In this document: positions 47,504 to 58,794 of the stretch, piece after piece
Numbering within the stretch: position 1 is the stretch's first letter
Layout of the letters: every line of letters starts with the position of its first letter
Assembly: GCA_026874595.1 (NCBI GenBank)
Contig: CM049318.1
Location: 47,720,456 to 47,784,455 of the forward strand
Source of the DNA: Sipunculus nudus
Lineage: Eukaryota > Annelida > Sipuncula > Golfingiida > Sipunculidae
Direction: 5' to 3'
Length of the DNA: 64,000 nucleotides
The notes under the pieces: model-generated
What the model was told of the DNA's origin: nothing
Seen by the model: only the letters and a program-made list of their open reading frames with translations
Databases searched by the model: none
Position numbers and translations under genes: made by a program

Positions 47504-48990
47504 AGACAGAGCCAGGTCAGTTGCCATGGTGATGTCTGGTCCCGAACTGGTTGTACCGAGTGACCTCTTGAATTGGCTGCTGAAACTCAGCATGTTGTCA
47601 AATCTGTTTTCAAAAAGAGAAAGCCTTTTTTAATTGGCTACACTGCTATTTTAAAGCTGCATTTACCCAAAATATTCTTATAAAACTGACAGAACCCTAC
47701 CATAGAATAATTCTTGTAAAGTTTAAACCAATTAGACTAACAGTTTCATCATAAAACAGTGTATAATTAGCTAGAAGCATCTAAAATTACATTTTTGCTT
47801 GTAAAAAACACATCAATGTAGGCTGCGCCACCAATACCTCAATTTCAGATATGACATATGTGACAAACATTGGTTTGAAATTTGGTGATGATAGCTCTAG
47901 CCATTTCTGAGATTTTAAATTTAGTGTGCTTTTTTGGACAGTTGACTAAGTTCAACCTCTTGTAACTCGGCCAAAAATCTCCGAACTGGAACCATTTAAC
48001 AAACTTGAGAAAGTTTGTTCCAGGGATCATTTCTGTGAAATATTGGACAATTTGGCTAGACAGTTTTGGAGAAGAAGTTTTTTAAAGCTTTTTTAGCTTT
48101 TTCCCTATAAAAACTCAGAAAAAAGCAGTTAGAAAAAAAATAAACAAAATCAGATATTAAGATATTCTGGGTTATTTTCTTCAATGAAACCTGTACACAG
48201 AGTATTTATAATTCTTAAAATCAGTCTTAACAGGAAACTTCTTTGCTGATGTAGACATTACTGTAAGAAAAAGTAACCAATCGCTCATGATGCTCCACTT
48301 CAATATATGTAATTCTTTCTTAAACTGTTTGTACTGGTGTACAAGTCATCTCTCTAAAAACAAGTGACCCATGAGTCATGATGCTCAGCTAACTAACATG
48401 GCCCAGGATATTATGGGTAAAAATCACATTTTTTATCCAATTTTTCAGACTATTTTGTATATTTTGTTAAAACTTAGGAGGATAACAGAAATTTATATGA
48501 ATATGTTTGGTTAAACACTTAATAACTTAAATCAAATATAAGGCAAAAGTTAAAGGTACAATATGATTCTTGAACTTACTGTTATAATAATAAAGGAGCT
48601 AAAATGACAAACATTTATTTTGCTGGGAAAATTTTGTGAAAATTTTGTATGCTTACAGGGATACCAGTATGTGTAAATGATGTAAATATCCTTTTGATTT
48701 TTTTTTATTCCATGGCATATTTTGTTTAACAGCCTCAAACACTTATAAGAGTCTGACAAAGCATGCTGATAAAAATATGTTTTTGCCATTTAGCTCACAG
48801 AATATAGGTCACTGTGACCTAATTTTGGGTTAGCAAGAAGATTTCTAGGTAAAAAACTTCAAAACTGTGCCCTGTTAACAGCTGACTACACACAAGGGTG
48901 ATGGACAAGGAGCCATTACTACAGCACAGCATGACTGAAGGTCAGATGAGCAAATATAACTATGGAAGCTCACAGCTCAGTAACAGTTGT
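47504..48990. other. no gene seen; possible 3' flank of gene 2
   Basis: AT-rich repeat-like sequence (phrases such as AACTCGGCCAAAAATC and GTGACCYATGAGTCATGA are typical of the dispersed families). No exon was identified. Confidence 0.4.
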
Positions 48991-49003
48991 TTTTCACTGA
49001 TAA

Positions 49004-49009
49004 TTTAAT
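49004..49009 (-). promoter_or_regulatory. candidate polyadenylation signal of gene 2
   Basis: ATTAAA on the minus strand, about 165 nt beyond the TAA stop. It is a common variant hexamer. There is no independent evidence of cleavage here. Confidence 0.25.
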
Positions 49010-49172
49010 CAATAAGAAAACTGCTACAATTATAGGCAGTTTAACAAGAGCAGGGTTACTCATACTGTCACAGTTTTTTTTATCTAAACTATAAAATCCA
49101 TGCATATGGCCCTTCTCCTTAGCAGACAATTTGACTTAAAATCTCCATGTTTTCTTGGTCAGCTTGGTAGAG

Positions 49173-49265
49173 TTATGTGTCCTGTGGCTGATAAGGTTTT
49201 GCAGTGGCCTCTTTCTGTTCAGTGAGAGCCCTGGGCTCATGGATGAAAACAGAAAAGTTGACTCC
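49173..49265 (-). CDS. gene 2, terminal coding exon
   Basis: On the minus strand, TTTGATTTTTTTCAG (acceptor, ending at 49266) is followed by 30 open codons and TAA. The peptide starts GVNFSVFIHEPRALT and ends KPYQPQDT, giving a non-repetitive, balanced composition unlike the surrounding satellites. It joins in phase 0 to the exon at 57621-57701, and the combined C-terminus reads as one folded segment with alternating hydrophobic residues followed by a charged tail. I do not recognise the family, so no function is assigned. The long pyrimidine tract, phase agreement and coding texture are the evidence. Confidence 0.7.
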   Translation of the reverse strand, partial: GVNFSVFIHEPRALTEQKEATAKPYQPQDT

Positions 49266-49754
49266 CTGAAAAAAATCAAAGGTTTATTAATTTCTCAACT
49301 CTAGTATAATGAGTTTTTTTGCAAGGTCTCCCCTCACAATCCCCATCCCAAACCTGAGGAAAAAATATTGACTCTTTCAAAAGTCACAGAATTCACAAAT
49401 AATTTTAATTCAGCTTGATTCAACTTTTAGGATGAAGGTCCAGGTCACCAGTTTCCAAACACATCCTAGATTTTGGTCAAAACATTTCTGAGTCAAATAT
49501 CTTGAAAATATATTGAGTGATACAAAAGTTATAGGATTCACAAAATTAATTCTATTTCAGCCTATTTGACCATGATGATGACAGTTAAGGCCACCCGTTT
49601 TGAACCCTTCTGGGATTTTTTTAGAAATATTTACCGATGGAATTTCATGAAAATATAGGTTTTTTTTTTTTTAATTTTTTTTGTTGGAGGTAACCTCCTT
49701 GATTTTTTTAATGCTGACTTAACTAATTCTTAACTATATATGTACATCTGCAGA

Positions 49755-50060
49755 GTTTCCATTTCGGTTTGGGACTACTTGAAAGGGCGGTAGCACCCAG
49801 GCACGGTGTCTACCACACCTGTAGGTCCTGGGTGTTTAATCATCCCCATTGCTGGGTCATAACACCGAGGAACCCCCTAAAGACGCACTCATATGTGAGT
49901 GATACACGGCTGTAGGGCACAGCCTTCCTATTAAGCCCACAGAGCGCTCACCCTGGGTGGGGGCCGACCGTAAAAAACCTCACCGCCTCGGCTGAGATTC
50001 GAACCCACGATCTCCGGCTTTGAGTCCTGCACTCTACCCCTGAGCCACAGAAGCCGGCTC
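49755..50060 (-). mobile_element. tRNA-derived SINE
   Basis: Read on the minus strand, the head GCCGGCTTCTGTGGCTCAGG carries a Pol III A box (TGGCTCAGGGG, within 50032-50049) and the B box GGTTCGAATCT (49995-50005) at tRNA-like spacing. The body that follows (GGGGGTTCCTCGGTGTTATG, CACCCAGGACCTACAGGTGT, ending near GGTGCTACCGCCCTTTCAAG) looks SINE-like, about 300 bp in all. ATATATG occurs just outside both ends and may be part of a target duplication, but the flanks are too TA-rich to be sure. Confidence 0.85.
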
Positions 50061-50339
50061 ATATAGAAATATATATGTGGAAATATAGTTATCGATTCAA
50101 AATTGATAGTGTAAACCAAATAATTTCTATTGCAGCTGATTTGACCTTGAAAATCGAGATCAAGTTCACCAGTTTTTGAACTCATCAAAGCAGGGGCAAA
50201 GTGACACTGTCATCCAGAGGAAAGGAACAGGCAGAGTGCAAGATAAGAAAACAGATTACTGACTGATCATTGAGAAATAACCTTATCTACTAACCAAAAA
50301 AACTGAAGAGGGGGCACAGACTTCTACAGACCCTATTAT

Positions 50340-52275
50340 TGGTAATCTGTCCTGGTATATGACAGGTGACTTCCCACATTCTGACACCTGTCCTGGTTAC
50401 CTGACAGGTGGCACCTCATATTCTGACACCTGTCTTGGTTACCTGACAGGTGACTCTGCACATTCTGACACCTGTACTGGTTATCTGACAGGTGACACCT
50501 GACATTCTGACACCTGTCCTGGTTACCTGACAGGTGGCTCCTGACATTCTGACACCTGTCCTGGTTACCTGACAGGTGCCACCTCATATTCTGACACCTG
50601 TCTTGGTTACCTGACAGGTGACTCTGCACATTCTGACACCTGTACTGGTTATCTGACAGGTGACACCTGACATTCTGACACCTGTCCTGGTTACCTGACA
50701 GGTGGCTCCTGACATTCTGACACCTGTCCTGGTTACCTGACAGGTGGCACCTCATATTCTGACACCTGTCTTGGTTACCTGACAGGTGACTCCGCACATT
50801 CTGCCACCTGTCCTGGTTACCTGACAGGTGGCTCCTGACCTTTTTGATACCTGCCCTGGTTACCTGACAGGTGCCACCTCACATTCTGACACCTGTCCTG
50901 GTTACCTGACAGGTGGCACCTCACATTCTGACACATGGCTTGGTAAACCTGACAGGTGACTTTTCACATCCTGACACCTATCCTGGTTACCTGACAGGTG
51001 ACTCCTCACATTCTGTCACCTGTCCTGGTTACCTGACAGGTGACTCCTCACATTCTGACACCTGTCCTGGGTACCTGACAGGTGACACCTCACATTCTGA
51101 CACCTGTCCTGGTTATCTGACAGGTGGCACCTCACATTCTGCCAACTGTCCTGGGTACCTGACAGGTGACACCTCACATTCTGACACCTGTCCTGGGTAC
51201 CTGACAGGTGACACCTCACATTCTGACACCTGTCCTGGTTACCTGACAGGTGACTCTGCACATTCTGACACCTGTACTGGTTATCTGACAGGTGACACCT
51301 GACATTCTGACACCTGTCCTGGTTACCTGACAGGTGGCTCCTGACATTCTGACACTTGTCCTGGTTACCTGACAGGTGGCACCTCATATTCTGACACCTG
51401 TCTTGGTTACCTGACAGGTGACTCCGCACATTCTGCCACCTGTCCTGGTTACCTGACAGGTGGCTCCTGACCTTTTTGATACCTGCCCTGGTTACCTGAC
51501 AGGTGCCACCTCACATTCTGACACCTGTCCTGGTTACCTGACAGGTGGCACCTCACATTCTGACACATGGCTTGGTAAACCTGACAGGTGACTTTTCACA
51601 TCCTGACACCTATCCTGGTTACCTGACAGGTGACTCCTCACATTCTGTCACCTGTCCTGGTTACCTGACAGGTGACTCCTCACATTCTGACACCTGTCCT
51701 GGGTACCTGACAGGTGACACCTCACATTCTGACACCTGTCCTGGTTATCTGACAGGTGGCACCTCACATTCTGCCAACTGTCCTGGGTACCTGACAGGTG
51801 ACACCTCACATTCTGACACCTGTCCTGGGTACCTGACAGGTGACACCTCACATTCTGACACCTGTCCTGGTTACCTGACAGGTGGTTCCTTACATTCTGA
51901 CACCTGTCCTGGGTACCTGACAGGTGGCTCCTTACATTCTGACACCTGTCCTGGTTACCTGACAGGTGACACCTCACATTCTGACACCTGTTCTTGGATC
52001 CTGACAGGTGACTCCTCACATTCTGACACCTGTCCTGGGTACCTGACAGGTGACACCTTACATTCTGACACCTGTCCTGGATACCTGACAGGTGACACCT
52101 CACATTCTGACACCTGTCCTGGGTACCTGACAGGTGGCTCCTCACATTCTGTCACCTGTTCTGGTTACCTGACAGGTGACTCCTCACATTCTGACACCTG
52201 TCCTGGTTATCTGACAAGTGACACCTGACATTCTGACACCTGTCCTGGGTAACTGACAGGTGGCTCCTTACATTC
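50340..52275 (+). repeat. 42-bp hairpin satellite, ~46 copies
   Basis: The unit reads CTGACACCTGTCCTGGTTAC, CTGACAGGTGACACCTCACA, TT (42 bp). Within each unit CACCTGTC and GACAGGTG are exact complements around a 10-nt loop. Each unit therefore carries CACCTG and CAGGTG, the E-box core on either strand. A 632-bp block starting near 50913 recurs at 51545 almost unchanged. Since 42 is divisible by 3, both strands give long 14-residue repeat frames (SHSDTCPGYLTGDT; CQNVRCHLSGNQDR). These lack any start, signal or splice context and sit in an intron. Confidence 0.95.
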
Positions 52276-52739
52276 TCAGACATTTCCTGGCTTTACAGAT
52301 CCTGCTTTCATCTTACCCAGTACTTGCACCTATATCCAAAATAAAGGCAATGTGTGCCCCTCTTACCAAGTATCACAATAAGATGCTTTACAAAAAAAAA
52401 AGAATTTTGCACCCATCTCCCAATTGTAAGGGTTTGCAAACCTATTACTAGCTTGATGGTTTAAGATGGTAAACAGAGATGAGTAAAGGTTGAATATGTG
52501 TGAGGTAAAACAGGGTAGAAAAGACTGAGGGCGTGTGGAGTAAAAAAGGGCATAAAGGTTGAGGGTCTGTTTGGTAAACAAGTGACCCAGGGGTCATGAC
52601 GCTCAGCTGACCAGGAAGACATTGACAAAAGTAATTTTATCATCTGAATGTCAAATTTGAATGAAATACTTTTTCCAAACTTGACCTTTTGTATAAAATC
52701 ATCCAATATTCATTTGGGTACTATGGAGCTCTGTAGCAT

Positions 52740-55700
52740 GAAGGATATGGGTAACAGACACCTATTTTCAAGGTTTACAAGATGACTTTTCAGGGGTCTC
52801 CCAGCATGTCAAAAAATAAAATTCTAGGTCCAGTTATTATGATTTGTGCCCTGTTAACAAATCCAAATGTTTATTCTGGGGGGTATTTCAAAGCCGCATA
52901 GGATGAAGGATATGGGTAACAGAGATGTAATTTCAGGTGCACAAGGAGACTTTTCAGGGGCCTCCCAGCATATCAAGAAAGGAGATTCTAGGTCAAGTCA
53001 TTATAATTTGTGCTCTGTTAACAGATGACCAAATCTTTATTCTGGGGAGTACTTCGGAGCCCCAGAGCATGAAGGATATGGGTAACAGGGACCTTATTTG
53101 GGTTTCCATGTAGACCTTTTATGGGCTTCCCTGGAGGTGAGGACAGAAGATTCTAGGTCCAGTCATTATGATTTGTGCCCTGTTAATATATGACCAAATC
53201 TTTATTCTGGGGGGTACTTCAGAGCCCCATGGCCCACAGAATATGGGTAACAGGGACCTTATTTCGGGTTTCCATGTAGACCTTTTATGGGCTTCCCTGG
53301 AGGTGAGGACAGAAGATTCTAGGTCCAGTCATAATGATTTGTGCCCTGTTTACAGATGACCAAATGTTTAAAGATCACAAAAGTAGAGAAAAAAAATCGT
53401 AAAAAATAAAAAAAATATAGGTGGCGCCACCAATCTCCAGAAATTGATGAAACACTCCATGATCAATAACCATGCAAAGAATCATGGTGATTAATGCATT
53501 AGTTGTTCAGATACTTGAGCTTTTGTATTAAATTTTGCATTATTCTGGGGGGTACTTCAGAACCCCATAGCTCGAGGAATATAGGTCACAGTGACCTAAT
53601 TTCAGGTTTAAAAGGAGAATTTCCATAGACCTCCCAGGATTTTAAGTAAGAAGATTCCCAGTCTAGCGGTTACAATTTGTGCCCTGTTAACAGACAGACG
53701 CCTGGATGGCCGGACGGACGACGGACAAAAGGTGATCCCTACAGCTCAGATGACTTTCAGTCAGCTGAGCTAAAAATTGAAAAAATACAGGTGGCGCCAC
53801 CAGAATGCAGAAACTGATGAAACATTTCATGATCAATATCCATGCAAAGAATCATGGTGATCAATATAATAATTGTTCAGATACTTGAACTTTTGTATCA
53901 AATTTTCCATTATTCTGGGGGGTACTTCGGAGCCCCATAGCTCAGAGGTTATGGGTAACAGAGACCTAATTTCAAGTTTTTAAGGAAACTTTTCATGGGC
54001 CTCTCAGCATGTCAAGAGAGAAGATTCTAGGTCCAGTTGTTACGATTTGTGCCATGTTAACAGATGACCGCATCTTATGAGGTCTCAAAAATAGAGAAAA
54101 AAATTCGTAAAAATAAAAAAAAATACAGGTGGCGCCACCATACTGCAGAAACTGATGACACATTCCATGATCAATATCCATGCAGAGAATCATGGTGATC
54201 ACTGCAATAGTTGTTTAGATACTTGAGCTTTTGTATCAAATTGTCCATTATTCTGAGGGATACTTCAGATGACTTACAGTCAGCTGAGCTAAAAACACTT
54301 AATGGTCAATATCCATGCAAAGAATCATGATGATCTCCGTATTAGTTGTTCAGATACTTCAGCTTTTGTATCAAATTGTCCATTATTCTGAGGGATACTT
54401 CAGAGACCTATAGCTTGAAGGATATGGGTAACAGAGACCTAATTTCAAGTTTCCACAGGCAATCTTCATGGGCCTCCTTGCATGACAAGAATGAAGTTTC
54501 TAGGTCCAGTTGTTGCAATTTGTACCCTCTTGATAGATAACATAGGTGGCGCCACCAGTCTGCAGGAATTGATGGAACATCTCATAATCAATATGTATGC
54601 CAAAAATCATGACCATCAGTGATGTAGTTATTGAGATATTGAAGTTTTTGTATGAAATTTTTGACTTCTCTGGGGGGGGGTACTTTGGGGCCCCATAGCT
54701 CGAAGGATATGGGTAACAGAGACCTAATTTCTGGTTTCCATGGAGACTTTTCATAGGTCTTCTAGTGTGTTGAGAATGAAGATTCTAGGTTCAGTCGTTA
54801 CTATTTGTGCCATGCTAACAGATGACAGCATCCTTAAAGGTCTCAAAAATAGAGGAAAAAATCGTAAAAAATCGAACAATACAGGTGGCGCCACCAGTCT
54901 GCAGGAACAGATGACACATCTCATGATCAATAGTTATGCCACAAATCATGACCATCATTCAAGTAGTTAATGAGATATTGAAGTTTTTGTATGAAATTTT
55001 TTACTTTTCTTGGGGGTACTTTAGGGCTCCATAGCTCGAAGAATATGGGTAACAGAGACCTAATTTTGGTTTCCATGGAGACTTTTCATAGGTCTCTCAG
55101 TGTGTCGAGAATGAAGATTCTTGGTCCAGTCGTTATGATTTGTGCCACGTTAACAGATGACAGCATCCTTAAAGGTCTCAAAAATAGAGGAAAAAATCGT
55201 AAAAAATCAAACAATACAGGTGGCGCCACAAGTCTGCAGGAACTGATGGAACATTTCATAATCAATATGTATGCCAAAAATCATGACCATCAGTGATGTA
55301 GTTATTGAGATATTGAAGTTTTTGTATGAAATTTTTGACTACTCGGGGGGGGGGGGGGGTACTTTGGGGCCCCATAGCTCGAAGGATATGGTTTACAGAG
55401 ACCTAATATCTGGTTTCCAAGGATATTTTTCATGGACCTCTCAGTGTGTCTAGAATGAAGATTCTAGGTCCAGTCGTTACGAATTGTGCCATGCTAACAG
55501 ATGACAGCATCCTTAAAGGTCTCAAAAATAGAGGAAAAAATCGTAAAAAATCGAACAATAAAGGTGGCACCACCAGTCTGCAGGAAGTGATGACACATCT
55601 CATGATCAATAGTTATGCCACCAATCATGACCATCAGTCAAGTAGTTAATGAGATATTGAAGTTTTTGTATGAAATTTTTTTACTTTTCTTGGGGGTACT

Positions 55701-56946
55701 TTGGGGCTCCATAGCTCGAAGAATATGGGTAACAGAGACCTAATTTCTGGTTTCCATGGAGACTTTTCATAGGTCTCTCAGTGTGTCAAGAATGAAGATT
55801 CGAGGTCCAGTCTTTACGATTTGTGCCTTGTTAACAGATGTTTACATTTTGAAAGGTCTCAAAAATAGAGAAAAAAATTCGTAAAAATTTGAACGATACA
55901 GGTGGCGCCACCAGTCTGCAGGAAGTGATGGAACATCTCATGATCAATATGTATGACAAAAATCATGACCATCAGTCAAGTATTAAATGAGATATTGAAG
56001 TTTTTGTTTGAAATTTTTTACTTTTCTGGGGGGTAGTTTGGGGCCCCATAGCTCGAAGAATATGGGTAACAGAGCCCTAATTTCTGGTTTCCATGGAGAC
56101 TTTTCATAGGTCTCTCAGTGTGTCAAGAATGAAGATTCGAGGTCCAGTCTTTACGATTTGTGCCTTGTTAACAGATGTTTACATTTTGAAAGGTCTCAAA
56201 AAAAGAGAAAAAAATTCGTAAAAATTTGAACGATACAGGTGGCGCCACCAGTCTGCAGGAAGTGATGGAACATCTCATGATCAATATGTATGACAAAAAT
56301 CATGACCATCAGTCAAGTATTAAATGAGATATTGAAGTTTTTGTTTGAAATATTTTACTTTTCTGGGGGGTAGTTTGGGGCCCCATAGCTCGAAGAATAT
56401 GGGTAACAGAGACCTAATTTCTCGTTTCCATGGAGACTTTTCATAGGTCTCTCAGTGTGTCGAGAATAAAGATTCTAAGTCCAGTCATTACGATTTGTGC
56501 CTTGTTAACAGATGTTCACATTTTTAAAGGTCCCAAAAATAGAGAAAAAAATTCGTAAAAAATCGAAAAATACAGATGGCGCCACCAGTCTTCAGGAAAT
56601 GATGGAACCTCTCATGATCAATATGTATGCCAAAAATCATGACCATCAGTCAAGTAGTTAATGAAATATTGAAGTTTTTGTATGAAATTTTGGACTTTTC
56701 TGGGGGGTACTTTGGGGCCCCATAGCTCGAAGGATATGGGTAACAGAGACCTAATTTCTGGTTTCCAAGGAGATTTTTCATGGACCTCCCAGGATGTCAA
56801 GTAAGAAGATTCCAGTTCTAGCGGTTATGATTTGTGCCTGGTTAACGGACAGACGGACAGACAGACAGACAGACGGACAGACAGACGGACGACGGACAAA
56901 GAGTGATCGCTATAGCTCAGATGACTTTCAGTCAGCTGAGCTAAAA
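52740..56946 (+). repeat. ~340-bp repeat family, ~11 tandem units ending in hairpin tails
   Basis: Units contain GGGGGGTACTTTGGGGCCCC, ATAGCTCGAAGGATATGGGT, AACAGAGACCTAATTTC, GATTCTAGGTCCAGTCGTTA and ACAGGTGGCGCCACCAGTCT. The GGTGGCGCCACC block occurs at about 54545, 54893, 55218, 55562, 55900, 56238 and 56575, giving spacings of 325-347 bp. Two copies end in GACGGACGACGGACAAA..GTGATC..CTCAGATGACTTTCAGTCAG..CTGAGCTAAAAA (53690-53773 and 56840-56946), so these are probably concatenated or nested mobile elements. Confidence 0.9.
56843..56890. repeat. (GACAGACG)n microsatellite inside a repeat tail
   Basis: GGACAGACGGACAGACAGAC-type run just before the hairpin tail of the 340-bp family. Confidence 0.9.
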
Positions 56947-57620
56947 AGGGCCTAAAAGATTGAGGGTGTTTGAGGTAAAAAGGGTAGGATTATATGTGCT
57001 CCACCTGAGTACACAGGTGGACAATGGATTGGCTGCTGGCTTACTGTTGCTAGTAGAATAAATGTGGCCAATGGGCCATTAAACTCAGCTGAATCTGACA
57101 CAGCCATGAACAGCCATGACACATAAATGTAGGTCATAAGTAACCAAATTTGGGATTTGCAAGGAGTTACCCAGAATGTGTCTGTATATTAAATTCAAAC
57201 GTCCTTGACCCAATGGTCACCATGTGCAACAGACTAATAGCTATAGTCTTTCATTCTCAACAAGACACCCAGGGATCTTACATTTATTCTGTGCAAAACT
57301 TTGCATAACAAAGCATAGAGAGCTACTTTTAGAAATCCACAGAAGATCTATCTGTACCATGTGGAGTTTGAAGTTCTTGGGTTTTTGGTTATAATTTGTT
57401 AACTGACGGATGGATGATTTCTGATGTTTTTCGCAGTGTATCTTCAAGTTTGAGGAAACAGGTCCCTTCTGTCCTTTAAACCTACTACTATTTCAAATTC
57501 CATTGGTTTAAGTTAGATCCTAACAATATTAATTGACAAATAAAGATGCAAACAAACCTGTAGATGATCACATGCAGTCATTTAGCAGAAAGTATAAGAT
57601 TGCTATGGAAACACTGGTAC

Positions 57621-57701
57621 CTGATTGGTTGAAGCTCTTGTGAATCCAAAGTTAGCTGTCAATGTTATAGCTTGTAAAGTGTCTCCAGTGCCAAATATCA
57701 C
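57621..57701 (-). CDS. gene 2, penultimate coding exon
   Basis: An 81-bp block on the minus strand between TTTGTATCTTTCCAG and CAG|GTACCA, both phase 0. It encodes 27 residues, VIFGTGDTLQAITLTANFGF then TRASTNQ. Alternating hydrophobic residues suggest beta strands. It continues directly into GVNFSVFIHE of the terminal exon 8.36 kb away. Upstream exons must lie further right, probably beyond this window, since none was identified up to 64 kb. The protein is not recognised. Confidence 0.72.
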
Positions 57702-58790
57702 CTGGAAAGATACAAAGAAAACAATGTAGCAATTTGAATCCATTCAGAATGCCTCTGAAGTGCTTTATCAAAGTATTAAAGAAAGACAGGAATCCAGGGT
57801 AGTGTTTGTTAACCAGGATGTGTAGACAAGGTCATATTTCCCAAAATAAGGATTGCAAAGGCATTTTATGTTTATGGTAAGAAAACATGCCCATCTCTTG
57901 TATTTTTGGACTGTGAAAGTCAAATCTAATGTTTGCCAGGCTATAAATGTAACAGAAACTTCTCAATCTGGCATTACAGACTGGCTGTCTTGAAGAAACA
58001 TAATTTCAGAGTTTTTGTAACATACATCCTGGTTGTTGCATCTAGTATCCATCCTATTTCATTATATATGAATAAATATATTAGATTACCATGAAAAAGC
58101 TAAAACTAGAAGGACACACGGCAGAGCGACACCTCCATCAAGGCTATACAACCTCAGGCCTAATCCTACCACTGCCATTTATCTGGATCCCCACCCAAAT
58201 TTAAATGAGTCCTCCATAGCCCAAGTGTCACCCTCAGACAGTGTGATCACAATAAATTTTTTGTTGTTTTTGTGCATTTCTGTTAAAGGTGACAAATTTC
58301 AGTAAATAAACTAGATTTTTCTTGGCACCACAGGTGCCATAGTATCGCCACACAATTACCCCCCCCCCCCCTCTTTAAGAATAGTCCCACCCATCTTCAG
58401 CAGCATATACTGACACTTGCCAAGCGACTATGGACCATCTTTCAACTTGAGAAACAATATTTTTCACCAAATATGGGGGCCAATAAAGAAAATCACTCTT
58501 ATCAAAAGGGTATAAATTTATACTACAAAAAAGGTAAGGTAGGTGGTGCCACCTGTCTGGTTGATGAGAAACTCCCCACGATGGATGTACATGCCAAATT
58601 GGAGACCATCACTTTGAAGGACTCCTCAGATATGAGCAATTTTCATCTAAAACAAATGTACAGATGGACACCACACCAAAAAATGGCAGATGGCACCACC
58701 AGTCTTGAGTACAAGATTGAGGAGTCCAAGATCTATGGTTAATGCACAATTTCAGGCCAATACAGCACACCACTCCTCAGAAAAGGGCAT
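57702..58790. other. no further exon found; repeat fragments
   Basis: Contains CTAGAAGGACACACGGCAGA (about 58108-58127), a poly-C run at 58359-58371, and a unit with GGTGGTGCCACCTG (about 58542) related to the palindrome-bearing families. Confidence 0.4.
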
Positions 58791-58794
58791 TATT

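Larger units (their letters stand above)
49266..57620 (-). other. intron of gene 2 (8.36 kb), repeat-filled
   Basis: A phase-0 interval between the two exons. It contains a SINE, a 42-bp hairpin satellite and the 340-bp family, listed separately. It starts GTACCA and ends TTTTTTTCAG on the minus strand. Confidence 0.6.

Noticed and set aside
49980-50060. A genuine tRNA gene on the minus strand
   Set aside because: A and B boxes are present, but the acceptor stem does not close properly and the sequence continues into a ~230-bp SINE body, so it is a SINE head rather than a functional tRNA.
50336-52228. Long 14-residue-repeat frames on both strands (SHSDTCPGYLTGDT; CQNVRCHLSGNQDR)
   Set aside because: A 42-bp satellite is divisible by three and open on both strands. 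It lies in an intron and the repeat has a hairpin logic, not a protein logic.
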